Position numbers and translations under genes: made by a program. Positions 40,501 through 50,413 of a DNA stretch of 64,000 nucleotides are shown here, piece after piece (the first letter of the stretch is position 1; the number at the start of each line of letters is the position of its first letter). The notes below the pieces were generated by a model. That model saw only the letters and a program-made list of their open reading frames with translations. It was not told the DNA's origin and made no database searches. The DNA is from Synanceia verrucosa (Eukaryota > Chordata > Actinopteri > Perciformes > Synanceiidae). The stretch lies in contig CM056562.1 in the NCBI GenBank assembly GCA_029721515.1, positions 3,093,593 to 3,157,592 on the forward strand. Reading direction: 5' to 3'.

Positions 40501-43470
40501 TGGCTTACATGAAGTGTACAACTCTCACTGAAAGCAGTTCCCAAAGAAACAGACTGGTACACCTCTGCTTATGCAGAAATACAGATTATACGATGTAAAC
40601 ATATAATCTGAGATTAAATCGGATTGACAGTAACAGATGAGGATTAAAGGAAAGATGTGGAAACAAGGGAAATGAAAAAAATATATCACAATGACCACCA
40701 CCTGCTGTCTGTCACAATCAGTGTCAGTATGAATGGAGTTCAATGAAAGCTCGATGGGGAATCAATTCACATCATGAACATCAAAAGGGGAGACTCATTT
40801 AGTGAGTAGTCGCAGTTTGTTTCAACAACAAAAGGATGGCATACCTCATTGCAGGATGGTTTTGAGTCAGATCCTTTGGAAAGCTTTGTAATAGAGAATA
40901 CATGTATTACCACTGAGCTCATGCTACATGGCTCCGGTGTACTGTCAGTGAATAATCTGTTATCTCCCAGCACCAGTAGTCACATCAGCCTTCAGCACCA
41001 GCCATCTATATCAGATTAACATCTCACACAGACACATTTCAAAGCATTATTTCTTTAGATTTCATGGGACTAGGGCTCCACTGTTTGCATCCAATGTACT
41101 TAATCTAGCTTGATATGATGTCACAGCTCCATGAGGCTTCTTATCATCGTGAAGGGGGTTATTAGTTTGTAAGTGTCAGTGAAGCTAACAGTATGGGATT
41201 ATGTGTGAGAGGAGAAAAAAGGTCATAATTTATGATAAGGTGATCAGACATCCTGGATTTCAAGGGACACTCCCTGTTTTGACCAGTCCCCGGTAAAAGC
41301 TGTTCCCACAAATGCTCCTATTTTCATCAATTTCCGATTGAGGAAAAAAATGCTGCGTGTTGACAAGAACAGCGGTTATTCCCGTGTCCTGATAGGAAGC
41401 AGAAAGCACAGCCGTTAGCAGTTATTATCTCTGAGCTGGAGGTGTGCCTGGACTTCATTTCAGAAATGTGATCCCCTTAATTTATGATCCAAACTTTCTC
41501 ACAGGAGTTTAGTATGTTGAGGGAGTTAAAACAGGACTGGGACGTTAACTGCACCACTGCAATACTGCGGTCATGTGATGCCTAATGCGCATTACCATCA
41601 TCACCACTATATATTAAAATAAGAAAAAAAATATCTCCATATATTTGCTGTTGAAAGTTACTGTATATTGTGTTTGATATGAAATATAAACAATAATATT
41701 TAGTAACGTCCTGTTTTTAAAGCTAGACAAAAAACTTTTCACACTGCAGCTCTGCAGCGGGTCAGTCCATTAATTCTAAGGGGGGGGGGTTGTTTTCTTC
41801 TTATTATGGGGCGGCTGTGGCTCAGTGAACGGGTCGTTTAGTGATCGGAAGATCACCGGTTCGAATCTGAGGCGCATGTTGAAGTGTCCTTGAGCAAGAT
41901 ACTGAACCCCAAATTGCTCCTGATGAGCTGTTGGCGCCTTGCATGGCAGCCTCTGGCATCAGTGTATGAATGTGTGTGTGAATGGGTGAATGGGAATTGT
42001 AGTGTAAAAGCGCTTTGAGCGGTAAGTAGACTGGAAAAGCGCTATACAAATGCAATACCACCATTTATTATTAATTATTTTGAGGTTTCAGTGCTACTTA
42101 TGATTAAATTGAATATATATACACACATAGCAGTCAGGCATAAAAGACAGAAGCATTACATAAACAGTCAGAGTTCAGTTTCAATAGTCAGTGCTTATAG
42201 CAGACACACCCCTCTTATGTAGTACTGTCCATAGTTGTTTACGCTGCTCTGTTGACTTGATTAGATTCAACAATAGACACAAATCTTGTTACAAAGCTGA
42301 ACACTGTGTCGCCAGTTTGTGCACATTTTATGTCAGAGGACAAGGAGTGATCGGTGGGGTTGCAGTGATTGTGGGTATACCACGATAAACCACCATACCG
42401 CATTGATTGGGTGATTTATCACCGCAGTAAATAAAAAAATCCATACCGTCACAGCCCTAAGTTAAACTGAACCTAAATTTAGTTCCACACTTGCTACAAG
42501 TGGAAAAGTTTGCTACAAAGCAACACTGCTGGTTGAGCCACAATCTCTCACACACATACACACATTCCTACATTACCAAGTGTGGACTTCCTATTCTGGT
42601 CATTTCTGAAGGAAAGACAATAGGATAGAAAATGTACTTATATAAATGGAAGTCCTCATATACTGTAGAGGATCTGTTTGTACCCAGTGTTTCACCTCAT
42701 GAGTGTTTGTTTACCACAACATTTACTTTGTTTGTCATCTCAGAGCACAGCGTGAGGATCAGAAGCCTGAAGGAGAAATAAACTGATACAATAACCACAA
42801 GGACAATCTCAACTAATGAACAAACTGGGTCAGCAGAACTGATTTAAAGAAATGAAAATAACAGTGCCTCTAATTTCAGGCATATCAACAAAAAAATATT
42901 TTTTTGTTTTCCCTAAATCTCTCAAGGAATCTCCTGTAAATCCACCAAAGAGTGTGTTATTAAGTATTAATTCACCATGTTTCCCAGTAAAGGAAAGGGA
43001 TGCAAAGGAAACCAGGTCTGGAGTGATATTCTCTTCACATACACATTTACAGAACTCAACAGCACTGAACTGAATGAAATGACAAGGTTTTGGGCTTTTG
43101 TTCTGGAAGCCTCTCGCCTGTGCTGCTGTACCACTCTCTGTCTGAACAGGGCTACTGATTTACTGAAAAAGCCTCGTTAAAGACAGGTATCAGTCAGAAA
43201 CACTGGAACCACGTTGTGCTATTTTAGAATAAATACACAGAAAAAAAAACTTTGGTGTGGACAGATTGGCATTGAAAGACTCTGAAATATAGAAACTAAT
43301 TGTAAGTGATTATAAATTGTTTAACACTTGTGTCAGGAACAGGACTGGTCCATGTTGAAGAATATGTACCTGTGGTGAGCTTCACGTCGATATTTCTTCA
43401 TGGCCACACCGTCCATGTTGGTTGGGAGGTCAGCATAGTTCTGGAGACGGTCGCTCCACGAGGTCGTCAT
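25738..43470 (-). CDS. nt5c2: Cytosolic purine 5'-nucleotidase (cN-II), complete, 17 coding exons
   Basis: Coding exons, 5' to 3' on the minus strand: 43470-43370, 38191-38118, 35068-34951, 34859-34764, 34097-34006, 33635-33578, 33424-33331, 33234-33181, 33036-32953, 32244-32203, 30553-30446, 29449-29383, 28420-28250, 27897-27846, 27037-26977, 26417-26241, 25986-25738. All phases join to 565 residues (human 561). The enzyme dephosphorylates IMP, GMP and other 6-oxopurine monophosphates in the cytosol and belongs to the HAD superfamily. Visible HAD motifs: I, FGFDMDYTLA with nucleophile Asp52 and Asp54; II, FLATNSDY with Thr249; III, Lys292 in DARKP; IV, GDHIFGD with Asp351 and Asp356. All have the human numbering. 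The protein ends in the conserved HCHDEDDD plus a run of 12 Glu, slightly longer than in human. The intron after coding exon 3 appears to use a GC donor. The Tc1 element and solo LTR lie in the intron between coding exons 2 and 3. Met at 43470 starts MTTSWSDRLQN, the family N-terminus. Confidence 0.97.
26502..26535. repeat. (CA)n microsatellite in an nt5c2 intron
   Basis: A CA run of about 17 units, between coding exons 15 and 16. Confidence 0.95.
27111..27293 (+). mobile_element. 3' end of an RTE-like non-LTR element with a perfect 19-bp hairpin
   Basis: It contains CACCACCAAAAATTAATCAC, CAAAATCCGTCCACAAC, GAGTTATTTTGCAAACC and ends GTGAAAACCTCCTTAGCAG. This resembles the 3' end of a widely dispersed aquatic-animal repeat I associate with RTE-type LINEs. 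The first 57 bp form an inverted repeat with 19-bp arms and a 19-nt loop. The clade name is uncertain. Confidence 0.5.
28528..28881. mobile_element. TTAA-flanked MITE (354 bp) in an nt5c2 intron
   Basis: Both ends carry TTAA. The inverted ends TTAAGGCGGCTGTATAC and TTAAAGCTGGCCGTATAC are followed by CTTGCCGTGTATGC and CTCGCCGTGTCTGC. The interior has no convincing frame. TTAA ends suggest a piggyBac-type mechanism, but no transposase is present to prove it. Confidence 0.75.
31208..31320. repeat. Fragment of a hAT-like miniature element
   Basis: AGGGCCTCACCAATATGGAG followed by GCTGATGCCGATATTGATAC resembles a frequent fish hAT-derived terminus. Only this end is visible. Confidence 0.35.
32364..32865. 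mobile_element. Miniature hAT-like element with TAGGGCTGCAAC ends (502 bp)
   Basis: The left end TAGGGCTGCAACTCATGATT and right end CATTGTTGCAGCCCTA form inverted termini. Subterminal GTCGATTAATCG and AATCGATTTTATCGATTC are also related. The termini are typical of a common fish hAT MITE. It lies in an nt5c2 intron between coding exons 9 and 10. Confidence 0.75.
34328..34604. mobile_element. TTAA-flanked foldback element, family C (277 bp)
   Basis: Nearly the whole element is an inverted repeat. The arms start TTAACTCCTTCAGTGCCAGC and, from the other end, TTAACTCATTTAGTGCCAGC, and continue through GTGCCAGTGTTTT and GACCCACAGAATATTTTGTA. The arms are about 130 bp. The left arm of 3081-4004 is the same sequence. 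Confidence 0.8.
35688..37452 (+). mobile_element. Tc1-like DNA transposon, inactive, interrupted by an LTR
   Basis: Terminal inverted repeats run from 35688 (CACTATATTGCCAAAAGTAT, then TCGCTCACC) and mirror 37422-37452. A TA precedes the left end, as expected for this superfamily. The plus-strand transposase is broken by stops and frame changes but shows an N-terminal helix-turn-helix region (MGRSQELSEFQRGTVIG), the second catalytic Asp in VLWSDESHFSIW, and the third acidic position in SPDLNPIEDLWDELEQR. A 514-bp solo LTR is inserted between the second and third catalytic motifs. Without it and one copy of its target duplication, the element would be about 1.25 kb. It lies in an nt5c2 intron, opposite in strand to the gene. 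Confidence 0.95.
36612..37125. mobile_element. Solo LTR of a retrotransposon inside the Tc1 element
   Basis: It begins TGTTATGGA and ends TCCACGACA, with the canonical TG...CA and an imperfect 9-bp inverted terminus. It is flanked by the 5-bp direct duplication GTGTG at 36607-36611 and 37126-37130. Removing it restores the transposase reading GVDELDWPAQSPDLN. An AATAAA near 37040 fits an LTR polyadenylation signal. There are no internal genes, so two LTRs recombined to leave one. Confidence 0.9.
37466..37531. repeat. TA and CA microsatellites between two elements
   Basis: A TATATA run, a CACACA run and another TATA run fill the gap between the Tc1 right end and the SINE tail. Confidence 0.9.
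37532..37885 (-). mobile_element. tRNA-promoter SINE, family S1, minus orientation
   Basis: Read on the minus strand it starts GGGCGGCACGGTGGTGTAGT, with an A-box-like GGTGTAGTGGTTAGC and a B-box-like GGGTTCAATCC. It continues with TCCTCCCACCATCCAAAAAC and ends in a TATCC-type tail. Five copies occur in this window. Part of its frame overlaps spurious open frames. Confidence 0.75.
39991..40065 (-). repeat. Dispersed repeat with (ATA)n tail
   Basis: An AAT/ATA run at 39994-40018 borders ACATTTTATTTGTTAGGCGC and CACTCAAGGTCGCCTTACAG, a sequence I recognise as a common fish interspersed repeat end. Its class is not certain. Confidence 0.45.
41335..41529. mobile_element. Right end of a family C element
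   Basis: It shares TTATTATCTCTGAGCTGGA, ATTTCAGAAATGTG and AATTTATGATCCAAACTTTC with the right side of 3081-4004 and ends GAGGGAGTTAA. The left arm is missing. Confidence 0.6.
41807..42068 (+). mobile_element. tRNA-derived SINE, family S2
   Basis: It starts GGGGCGGCTGTGGCTCAGTG (A box), with GGTTCGAATC as B box. The central block AGTGTCCTTGAGCAAGATAC and the tail GCGCTTTGAGCGGTAAG ... AAAAGCGCTATACAAATGC are typical of an abundant teleost SINE. It lies in an nt5c2 intron. Confidence 0.85.
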
Positions 43471-44142
43471 GTTTAACTGTAAAAACTGTTTGTGGGAATA
43501 AAAGACCAGCTCATTAAACCCTGAACTACAAACACAGACACGTCCTGGTATTTATTTATGTAGGTTAAGTCCATATTTTTTCACATACCTTATTTGCTTT
43601 TAAACTGCCTATTTTTTTTTTTATCGTTTATCTATTTTCACTTAATTTATTGCTCAGTTTTCAATGAAGATAGCAAAGGAAGTATTTAATCATTCAGGGA
43701 ATCATGTATCATTTCCCTTCAAGACAATAAACACTTTATCATGAATCTTAAATAGTGACACCATCTATAGATTCATTCTAGCAATCTACTATCAAACTAA
43801 GATAAACCAGTGACTTACAGGTACATACATTTCTCCATTTTAATTAAATATAACACACTATTTCAGCACAGATGTGCACGTTTATACTACTATAATGTTG
43901 TAAGGATATCAGGCTGAGACTGGAGGACTCTATTTATTAGAACAAATCACTACAAAGGATGCTACTATTGGACTCTGGTGGTTTGGTTTAACAGAGATTA
44001 CAGCACCTTATCAGTCCGTCGTGTTGCAGGGCTTTATCTGTCATATAGCAGATTTATACACAGAGTTTGGTACAAGCAACATAGAGGCTAAGCTAAAGTT
44101 AGCTCGGTGTCCTGTAAAAGCAGTGTAACTTCAGATGCTTAC

Positions 44143-44420
44143 AGTAGCTCCGTTATTTTTCCATAGCCTCACTCTGCTCAGCTGGACCCACGCCGCTGTG
44201 TTAGCTTAGCCTGCTAAGGCAACAACACGGACATGAGACTATGGTGGTGCAGCCTGCTCTTACCTCAGTAATAAAACATTTTACTTTTCCACAAAAGACA
44301 ATAACTCAACTCACCGTGTCCTCTCCTCTTGTTTTGCTACTTGTGCCAAACCCTCTTCCTCTTCCTCTTCTTCTTTCTGACACACTAGTCACAGTTCTGA
44401 GAACCTCCACTTCTTCTTCT
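44143..44420 (-). promoter_or_regulatory. Putative nt5c2 first non-coding exon and promoter
   Basis: On the minus strand this stretch ends at GAGCTACT followed by GTAAGC, a good splice donor at 44142, about 670 bp upstream of the first coding exon. It is richer in GC than the surrounding introns. This fits a 5' UTR exon spliced to the coding exon at 43470. The upstream edge holds a short repeat also found at the slc30a6 start. Confidence 0.4.
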
Positions 44421-44499
44421 TCTTTGGTTTTTCATGGCGGTTGGCAACCAGCTTGAAGATGCATTACCGCCACCTAGTGAACTGGAGTGTGGGCATTAG
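44410..44499 (+). repeat. Short promoter-associated repeat, copy 2 (nt5c2 5' end)
   Basis: CTTCTTCTTCTTTGG, GGCGGTTGG, ATGCATTACCGCC and GAACTGGAGTG mirror the copy at 19391-19472. The CACTAGGTGGCGGTAA on the reverse strand resembles a CTCF core. It lies at the putative nt5c2 promoter. Confidence 0.6.
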
Positions 44500-44719
44500 A
44501 TTGGCAGACAAATTTGCTAATTGAGTGTTATTCTTTCCTTTCTTCCTCATATCTCCTGCATTAAAACACAACATGATGTACCCATTCAGATTTATCACAA
44601 TGATCACACTTTCCATCTATTTGTTTTCCTATTCTATGCAGTGTTTCAGTGTTTTACCCAGCATGTCCTATTCTGATGTGAGAGATCACTGGCTCCTCTC
44701 TCCTGTTCCTGCTCCTTAG

Positions 44720-45203
44720 AGTGTCCTGATACAACTTTTTCACTTCAATACTGATATTGCAGCCTTTAGTAGTGGCCAATACCAATATTGATCTGATATG
44801 ATATCAGCAGGAATCATATCAATCATCAATCATTTTTATCACTTATTTTCTTGTATGGAATGCTAGAAAAGGCTTGATCAAGTGATTATCCAATTATTAT
44901 TATCCAAATAGGTCACATCAATTTTGACGTTAAACATAAGAATATTCTACAATTGAATAAAACACATAAAAAGATAATTGGAAGACCCTGAAAAATAACC
45001 CCAGTAAAAACAAAAAATATATATATATTTTAAAGTACAAAATAACCAATAGTTCAACTTGGACAGAATAAATAAAAAATAAATTAGAAAACTCTGAAAA
45101 GTGATGATAGTGGAGATTCTAGATGCAGGTCGATATAATCCAGTATTCATTTTTCTGCTGATATCGGACCAATATCTGATTTCAATATCGGATCGGGACA
45201 CCC
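44720..45203. mobile_element. Miniature hAT-like element, family B (484 bp)
   Basis: The ends AGTGTCCTGATACAAC and GGATCGGGACACCCC are inverted. The interior has ACCAATATTGATCTGATATG and GGACCAATATCTGATTTC. A fragment of the same family lies at 1645-1744. Confidence 0.7.
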
Positions 45204-45364
45204 CAACTGCTTATCATTTTTTGCTTCCCAACCTGCAACAATGAAGTCATCTGGATTAGATTATATTTTTGAAATACGCGACCTTCTCCATAGATTGTCT
45301 CAAAAAGAGTTGACTGTTTGCTTTGTTTGGATTAGCTGTGTTAACTGCCAGATGAGCTGTCATT

Positions 45365-45515
45365 CTTTTATATATTTATATATATAAATATATATATATA
45401 CATATATATATGTATATATATATGTATGTATACGCACGATAATGCATATATATATGATACGATTGTAATCGTATATATATATACGTACGTATACGTATAT
45501 ATATATATATACAGT
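45365..45515. repeat. AT-rich palindromic repeat cluster
   Basis: Runs of TATATA alternate with palindromes such as TATATAAATATATA, GATACGATTGTAATCGTATA and GTACGTATACGTA. The composition is similar to 3481-3832. Confidence 0.85.
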
Positions 45516-47292
45516 GCAGAAAAATGCAATAATAAACAATACAACAAGTTTAAATTTTTACCATATTGTTTGAAACAAATATGCTCTTCTTCATGACGTC
45601 AGAGTGGTATCTGAGCAGTCAGTACAAACTCAATACTTAGTGGTGAAGCTCTGAAGTGAGAAGATGTGAGGTGTTCCCTGATGAGCCACTGTCCCTGGAC
45701 CTGAACTCTCATAGACCTCGGGGCTCTGATAAGACCATGCCATGTGATTTAGACTCAAGGATTATGAGAAGAGCTGAAAACAATTCCTGACAGCATGCAG
45801 GACTGTTTTAAAAAAGTTTTGATTATTTAAAGTGTTTTTCCAGCTTGTTGGTCATCATGTCTCATTGAAATCACTAGAAACCTGGGGACAAGGATAAACA
45901 GATAGAGAGACAAGCAGACAAACCCACACACATTACATATTAAAAATCCCTGCTGTCGGGTGAAAACACATGATGACTGTTTTATCAAATGCTGTTCCCC
46001 AAGTCAAAATTTATCATCTCATATTCCCAAATGTCTGCCTACTTGTGGCTGAATTATGGAAAAACATATGCAGAAGTGCCCTCTTGGCTCGTTAAAATAT
46101 GATAAAATGCCTCTTAGGTGGTAAAAAAAAAAACAGGCATGCAAAGTGCCCTCTTCAGTGGTGAAAACAAGCTGTATAGGTGCCTATTGCTATTTCACAT
46201 GACTATAGGCTTTGAAATGTCCCACTGCTGCTGCATCTCCTCTCATACAGCACCCTTCAGCAGTTTGATACAGTGACACTGTGTGCAATAACTCTCTTCA
46301 TACATGCTGACTCGCTGAGATGCCTTTGAAGGCCAGTACAGTATATATCCAGCAAACTCTCAGCACACTGTGCTGGTGAGGAACACGTGCAGCACTAACA
46401 GGACTCAGCAGTATGACCTCAAGGACGCTGTCAGGGTCGAGCAGCTGTTTGTCCTTCAGGCTGCTGATAACTGTGTCCATTTGCTCCTTATCATGGGTCT
46501 GAGGTGAGCATGCAGCCAATGAAAGGCTCAACTTTGTATCTTTGAATAAAGTTGACCTTCCATCCTCCCAGATTTTCATTTAATGTCCACTGGTTGCTGG
46601 AGACTGTGGAGTCTATGTCTCAATATTTCAATATCATCAGATACATATATCTATGATGTTTGACATTACTAGCCTTTAAGACATTTTTTGTATCACACAA
46701 TTTCTGAATTGTTGTTTTTAAATATGCAAATAGGGAATGATCATATTATCTTATGGGAAAAAAAATGTCCAGAACAGAAATCTCAACATTGAGTAATGCC
46801 AAAGTTTTATTGACGTGTTACAGCCAAAGTTTTTAAATGTTTTAAAAAAAAATGTTGTATGAAATTCAAATTATTGAATGCTAACTTTTGGTGCACAAAA
46901 ATAAAGAGAAATCTACAGATGCAAATGTAGAAAGCAGTAAAATAAAGGCCTCAATCTGTATTTTGTTTTCCAGTAGTGTGAAAGAAGAGATGTGATACAA
47001 AAGAGACCCTAATATCAAAAAGTGAAGCAGAACTTCAGCCTGGTGTCCTCCTGCCAGGATCTGCTCCATCCTTGAACTCAGTGTTCCTACCAAAACCTTC
47101 ATCAATTTTTATTCAACAGTAGTGAAATGTTGTCTTTACTGATGTCCTCCCAAAAAAATGATCCACCTGAGTGTCCACTGTTTGAGTATAGTCTCTGCTT
47201 ACTTGCACATCTTATTTGGTTCATACATATTTCTGTGCTCTTGCACACTATTTGCACTGTTTTGGTATATTTTTAGGATTTGGAATTTTCAA

Positions 47293-47502
47293 GGGCGGCA
47301 CAGTGGTGTAGTGGTTAGCACTGTCGCCTCACAGCAAGAAGGTACCGGGTTCGATTCCTTTCTGTGTGGAGTTTGCATGTTCTCCTCGTGTCTGCGTGGG
47401 TCCTCTCTGGTACTCCGGCTTCCTCCCACCGTCCAAAAACATGCATGTGGATTAGGTTAATTGGCTAATTTAAATGGACTGTAGATGTGAATGTGAGTGT
47501 CC
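47293..47502 (+). mobile_element. SINE S1, 5' part
   Basis: GGGCGGCACAGTGGTGTAGT, GTTAGCACTGTCGCCTCACA and GGGTTCGATTCC are intact; the tail half is missing after TGTGAATGTGAGTGT. Confidence 0.8.
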
Positions 47503-47720
47503 TCCTCAAACCATCTGTCCTGAGCTGTACAATATATAGAACAGAATAGAGTAGAATAGATAGCATTATTCTGGAGTTGGAGCAGTGATTGGAAGGTCAA
47601 AATACTTCTGATAAGAATTCATCACATCGTGAATTTGAGTTACTATGTGCCCGTTATTATCAGTTTAAACATTGTAAATGTGTTTCACAGTGTCTCCATA
47701 TGATTTCATCAGGATGTGAC

Positions 47721-47726
47721 TTTATT
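47721..47726 (-). terminator. Candidate borcs7 polyadenylation signal
   Basis: The plus strand reads TTTATT here, which is AATAAA on the borcs7 strand, about 330 bp past the stop at 48053. This is a plausible distance for a short 3' UTR, but use is inferred. Confidence 0.35.
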
Positions 47727-48052
47727 GAAAGATAATAAATGATCATATTGGATTATCGCTCCAGCTCTAATTGATTATTTTTAGTACTCAGAATCAGTTA
47801 TGTGCCTTTTGACCTGATACAAAGGTAGCATTACGAGGAGCCAAGATAACACAGAAAACAACAGTTAATAAATTAATGATATACAATTGATCAAAATATT
47901 TCACATAACTCCAGAAAAAATGTGCCAAGGCCCTTGTATTGTGAAGCACAGTCACTGTTTTCACTTCCAGCTCCAGCAGTCGTAGATCATCCAGCGTCCA
48001 GCGCTCCTGCTGAGACAGTGTTGGTGAACACAGGATCGTCTGTGCTGCTGCG

Positions 48053-49676
48053 TCACTTCAGCAGGTGTTTGAGCTGGTCCTGCAGGTTTTTAGAGTGCTC
48101 CACACTGGAGGACGGAAAGAGTGAGCGTCATCAGTCCTTGTTATGGTTTACTGCTAAGACAATGATGTCAGCTCTTTCTACTGTTTAGACTTACTTCTTC
48201 TGGATGGCCTCCTGCCTGAGAGACAGACAGACAGACTCCATCAATATTCACCTCCAATTTAAGAAAAAGTGAACATGTTTCACGTGTTGTACTCGTCAGC
48301 AGCTGAGTGATACTCACTGGTATTGTAAATGCGTGGTGATGATGGACATTTTTCTCAAACTCTGGAACACAAATGATGTTGAACAGATCTTGTGGATCAT
48401 ATAAACAAGGTCACATCAGAAATCCCTGTGAGATGGAGGAGTGTTCCTCTCACCACTGTATGTTAATGGTCAGGGAGCATTCACACACTCTGTACTGTAC
48501 ACTGATACTCACATCCTCAGAGTGCAGGATGGCGTCCTCCTGAATCACCATATTTCTTGCTGCTTGACCAAGAAGCTGGAAGACACACATGATAGTTTGT
48601 GTAAAATGTCAGACAGTCAAACATGAAGCCCACTGTGATGCCTTAAACGGACACTATGTAATTTTTTCTCCCATCTAGTGGTTAAATGTGACTTTGCATG
48701 CATTGCAATATGGTTGGAACTACGGTAAGCGGAATGGGTCAACTCCCGGGCGGCCACTATCACCGTGGATCCCCAACCCCCGGCCCGGAGCTCCAGTCAT
48801 TTTTCCCCGGACCTCCACAGCCCTCTTCCGGTCCGGAGGACTTCCCAGCGGGCCCCGGCCGGCTGTGGACGGGCATGGGCGCTCCCTGGCGGTCACTCAC
48901 CACGGATCCCCGGCCCAGAGCTCCGGTCATCTTATGGCCCTTTTACACTTTTTTGGCGATGAGGATTCGTCGTGGCATAAGTATGGTCTTGTATTATGAC
49001 CAAAAGTGCAGTGCAGGTTTTAGTTTAGTGCTGGATAAATAAAACCAGCATCTCCACCTTACTTCTCTGTGAAAAGTGAATCACAAAACACAGAAATGCA
49101 TTTTGTCCTCTGGGTACTAGCAGGTAGTGCTTTATGTCCCTCTCAGCAGTCCATAGTTTTTTTATAGACTGCAAAGACATGGAAGCCTCCGTATGAGCGA
49201 CCCGCTCTATGTAAAGACACATAACTGATTCTTCACCCAGGAGGATAAGTCAGATTGTTGGCATATGTTATTTTACACCAAAGAGGATCTATTTATGAAT
49301 GAAGACATTGATTTGAGGTAATAAAACACATAAATTACATGGTGTCCCTTTAAGATCACTGACACACTGTACTGATAATGTGTTAGGAAGATGCTGTTTG
49401 TCAGCATGTCAACCTTAATGTTCAGCTGCTCTTAATATTGTAACAGTATGGCAATACTGAAAATTTTCTCTCAATAAATATTAAGGGTGGGTATTGGCAA
49501 GGACTTCATGATAGGATGTATCGCAATACAATACAATACATTAGTGTGATATTGCAATATATTGTGATATTCCACATAGATCACCAAGAAATGTAATAGC
49601 CAATATATTATATCTGAAATATATATGTATAAAAAGTTAAATAAAATAAAAATAAATTTAATATAAATAAAATTTC

Positions 49677-49724
<48 letters not shown>

Positions 49725-50413
49725 TATATATACATTAAGAAATAAAAAATTGAAACTGTATCAGAAGAAAAAGTATTGTGATATAGCCTACTGCCATATT
49801 GACACTTTTCCCCATCCCTAATAAAGAAACTATGTAGTTGAGTCTATGGTCCACTGATGATAGTACTGCAAGAAGCACTCCTCTCCTCATCCCTCAGTGA
49901 GGGAAACTACAGGAGTACAAGCACCTGGACTCTCTACCAGTCAGTGTAACGTTATCAGCTAGAAGCACTAATCGTTTATTTTACTCAAGCTGGACTATTA
50001 AATCAACCAGAATTGAAATTCGAGGATAAAACAAGTTTAGCTACATTCAAAAAAATCACATTTCGAACCTGAACCCTACGAAAATTAAAACCTAAGGCTC
50101 TGTTTTCAAAGTTAAAGCCCTGTTGATGGATTCAAAGGCGATTGAGTCGTGTTTGCTCCGTTCGTGCTTTTATTTTGAATAGTAAAAAAAACGCTTCCTT
50201 TTGCTATGGTGTAGCAGCTAGCAGCGGTGAGCAACACCAGCGTATTTATTGATGAAACGAGTAAAACTCGTATCGTTTTACCTCCTGACTGCGGGACCCC
50301 TTCAGCACTTGGCGGGTCAGTGCGATCACATCCCCGCTACAGTAGCCAACCTTGTCGGATAACAAGCTTTTGACAGACTGGCCAAACCTCGGCTGGGACT
50401 CAGCTGACGCCAT
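48053..50413 (-). CDS. borcs7: BORC complex subunit 7, complete, 5 coding exons
   Basis: Exons on the minus strand: 50413-50282, 48575-48513, 48361-48318, 48215-48195 and 48104-48053. All have AG/GT junctions and joining phases, giving 103 residues (human about 105). The product begins MASAESQPRFGQSVKSLL, continues DVIALTRQVLKGSRSQE, LLGQAARNMVIQEDAILHSED and SLRKMSIITTHLQYQQEAIQ, and ends DQLKHLLK. This is recognisably BORCS7 (formerly C10orf32). In known biology BORC sits on the cytosolic face of lysosomes, recruits Arl8 and couples lysosomes to kinesin. The protein is small, mostly helical and has no membrane segment. Exon 4 is only 21 nt. The start codon lies in AAAATGGCG, a strong initiation context that also resembles a YY1 site. 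The gene is head-to-head with cyp17a1, as in human. Intron 1 carries a TTAA-flanked miniature element (48643-49353) and a second, hAT-like one (49487-49822). Confidence 0.95.
48643..49353. mobile_element. TTAA-flanked piggyBac-like MITE, family E (711 bp), in borcs7 intron 1
   Basis: The left end TTAAACGGACACTATGTAAT and right end, inverted, TTAAAGGGACACCATGTAAT match over 20 bp with three differences. Both ends carry TTAA, the target of piggyBac-type transposons. The interior has a very GC-rich stretch (48730-48940) unlike the flanks, whose open frames are not genes. A part-copy lies at 56552-56710. Confidence 0.8.
49487..49822 (-). mobile_element. Miniature hAT-like element, family D, with expanded TA tract
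   Basis: The ends AGGGTGGGTATTGGCAA and CCCCATCCCT flank GTATCGCAATACAATAC and an uninterrupted TA run (49681-49732). It is the inverted relative of 12864-13040. It lies in borcs7 intron 1. Confidence 0.6.

Larger units (their letters stand above)
44500..48052. other. Intergenic region between nt5c2 and borcs7
   Basis: It holds a family-B miniature element, a TA-rich palindrome cluster, a SINE S1 copy and borcs7 3' UTR. A 93-codon minus-strand frame at 46298-46579 (HDKEQMDTVISSLKDKQLLD...) is not recognised. I found nothing like cnnm2 or as3mt, which occupy this interval in tetrapods. Confidence 0.5.

Noticed and set aside
48688..49042. Overlapping Pro/Gly-rich frames up to 114 codons
   Set aside because: They lie in the GC-rich interior of the TTAA-flanked MITE; length reflects GC content, not coding.
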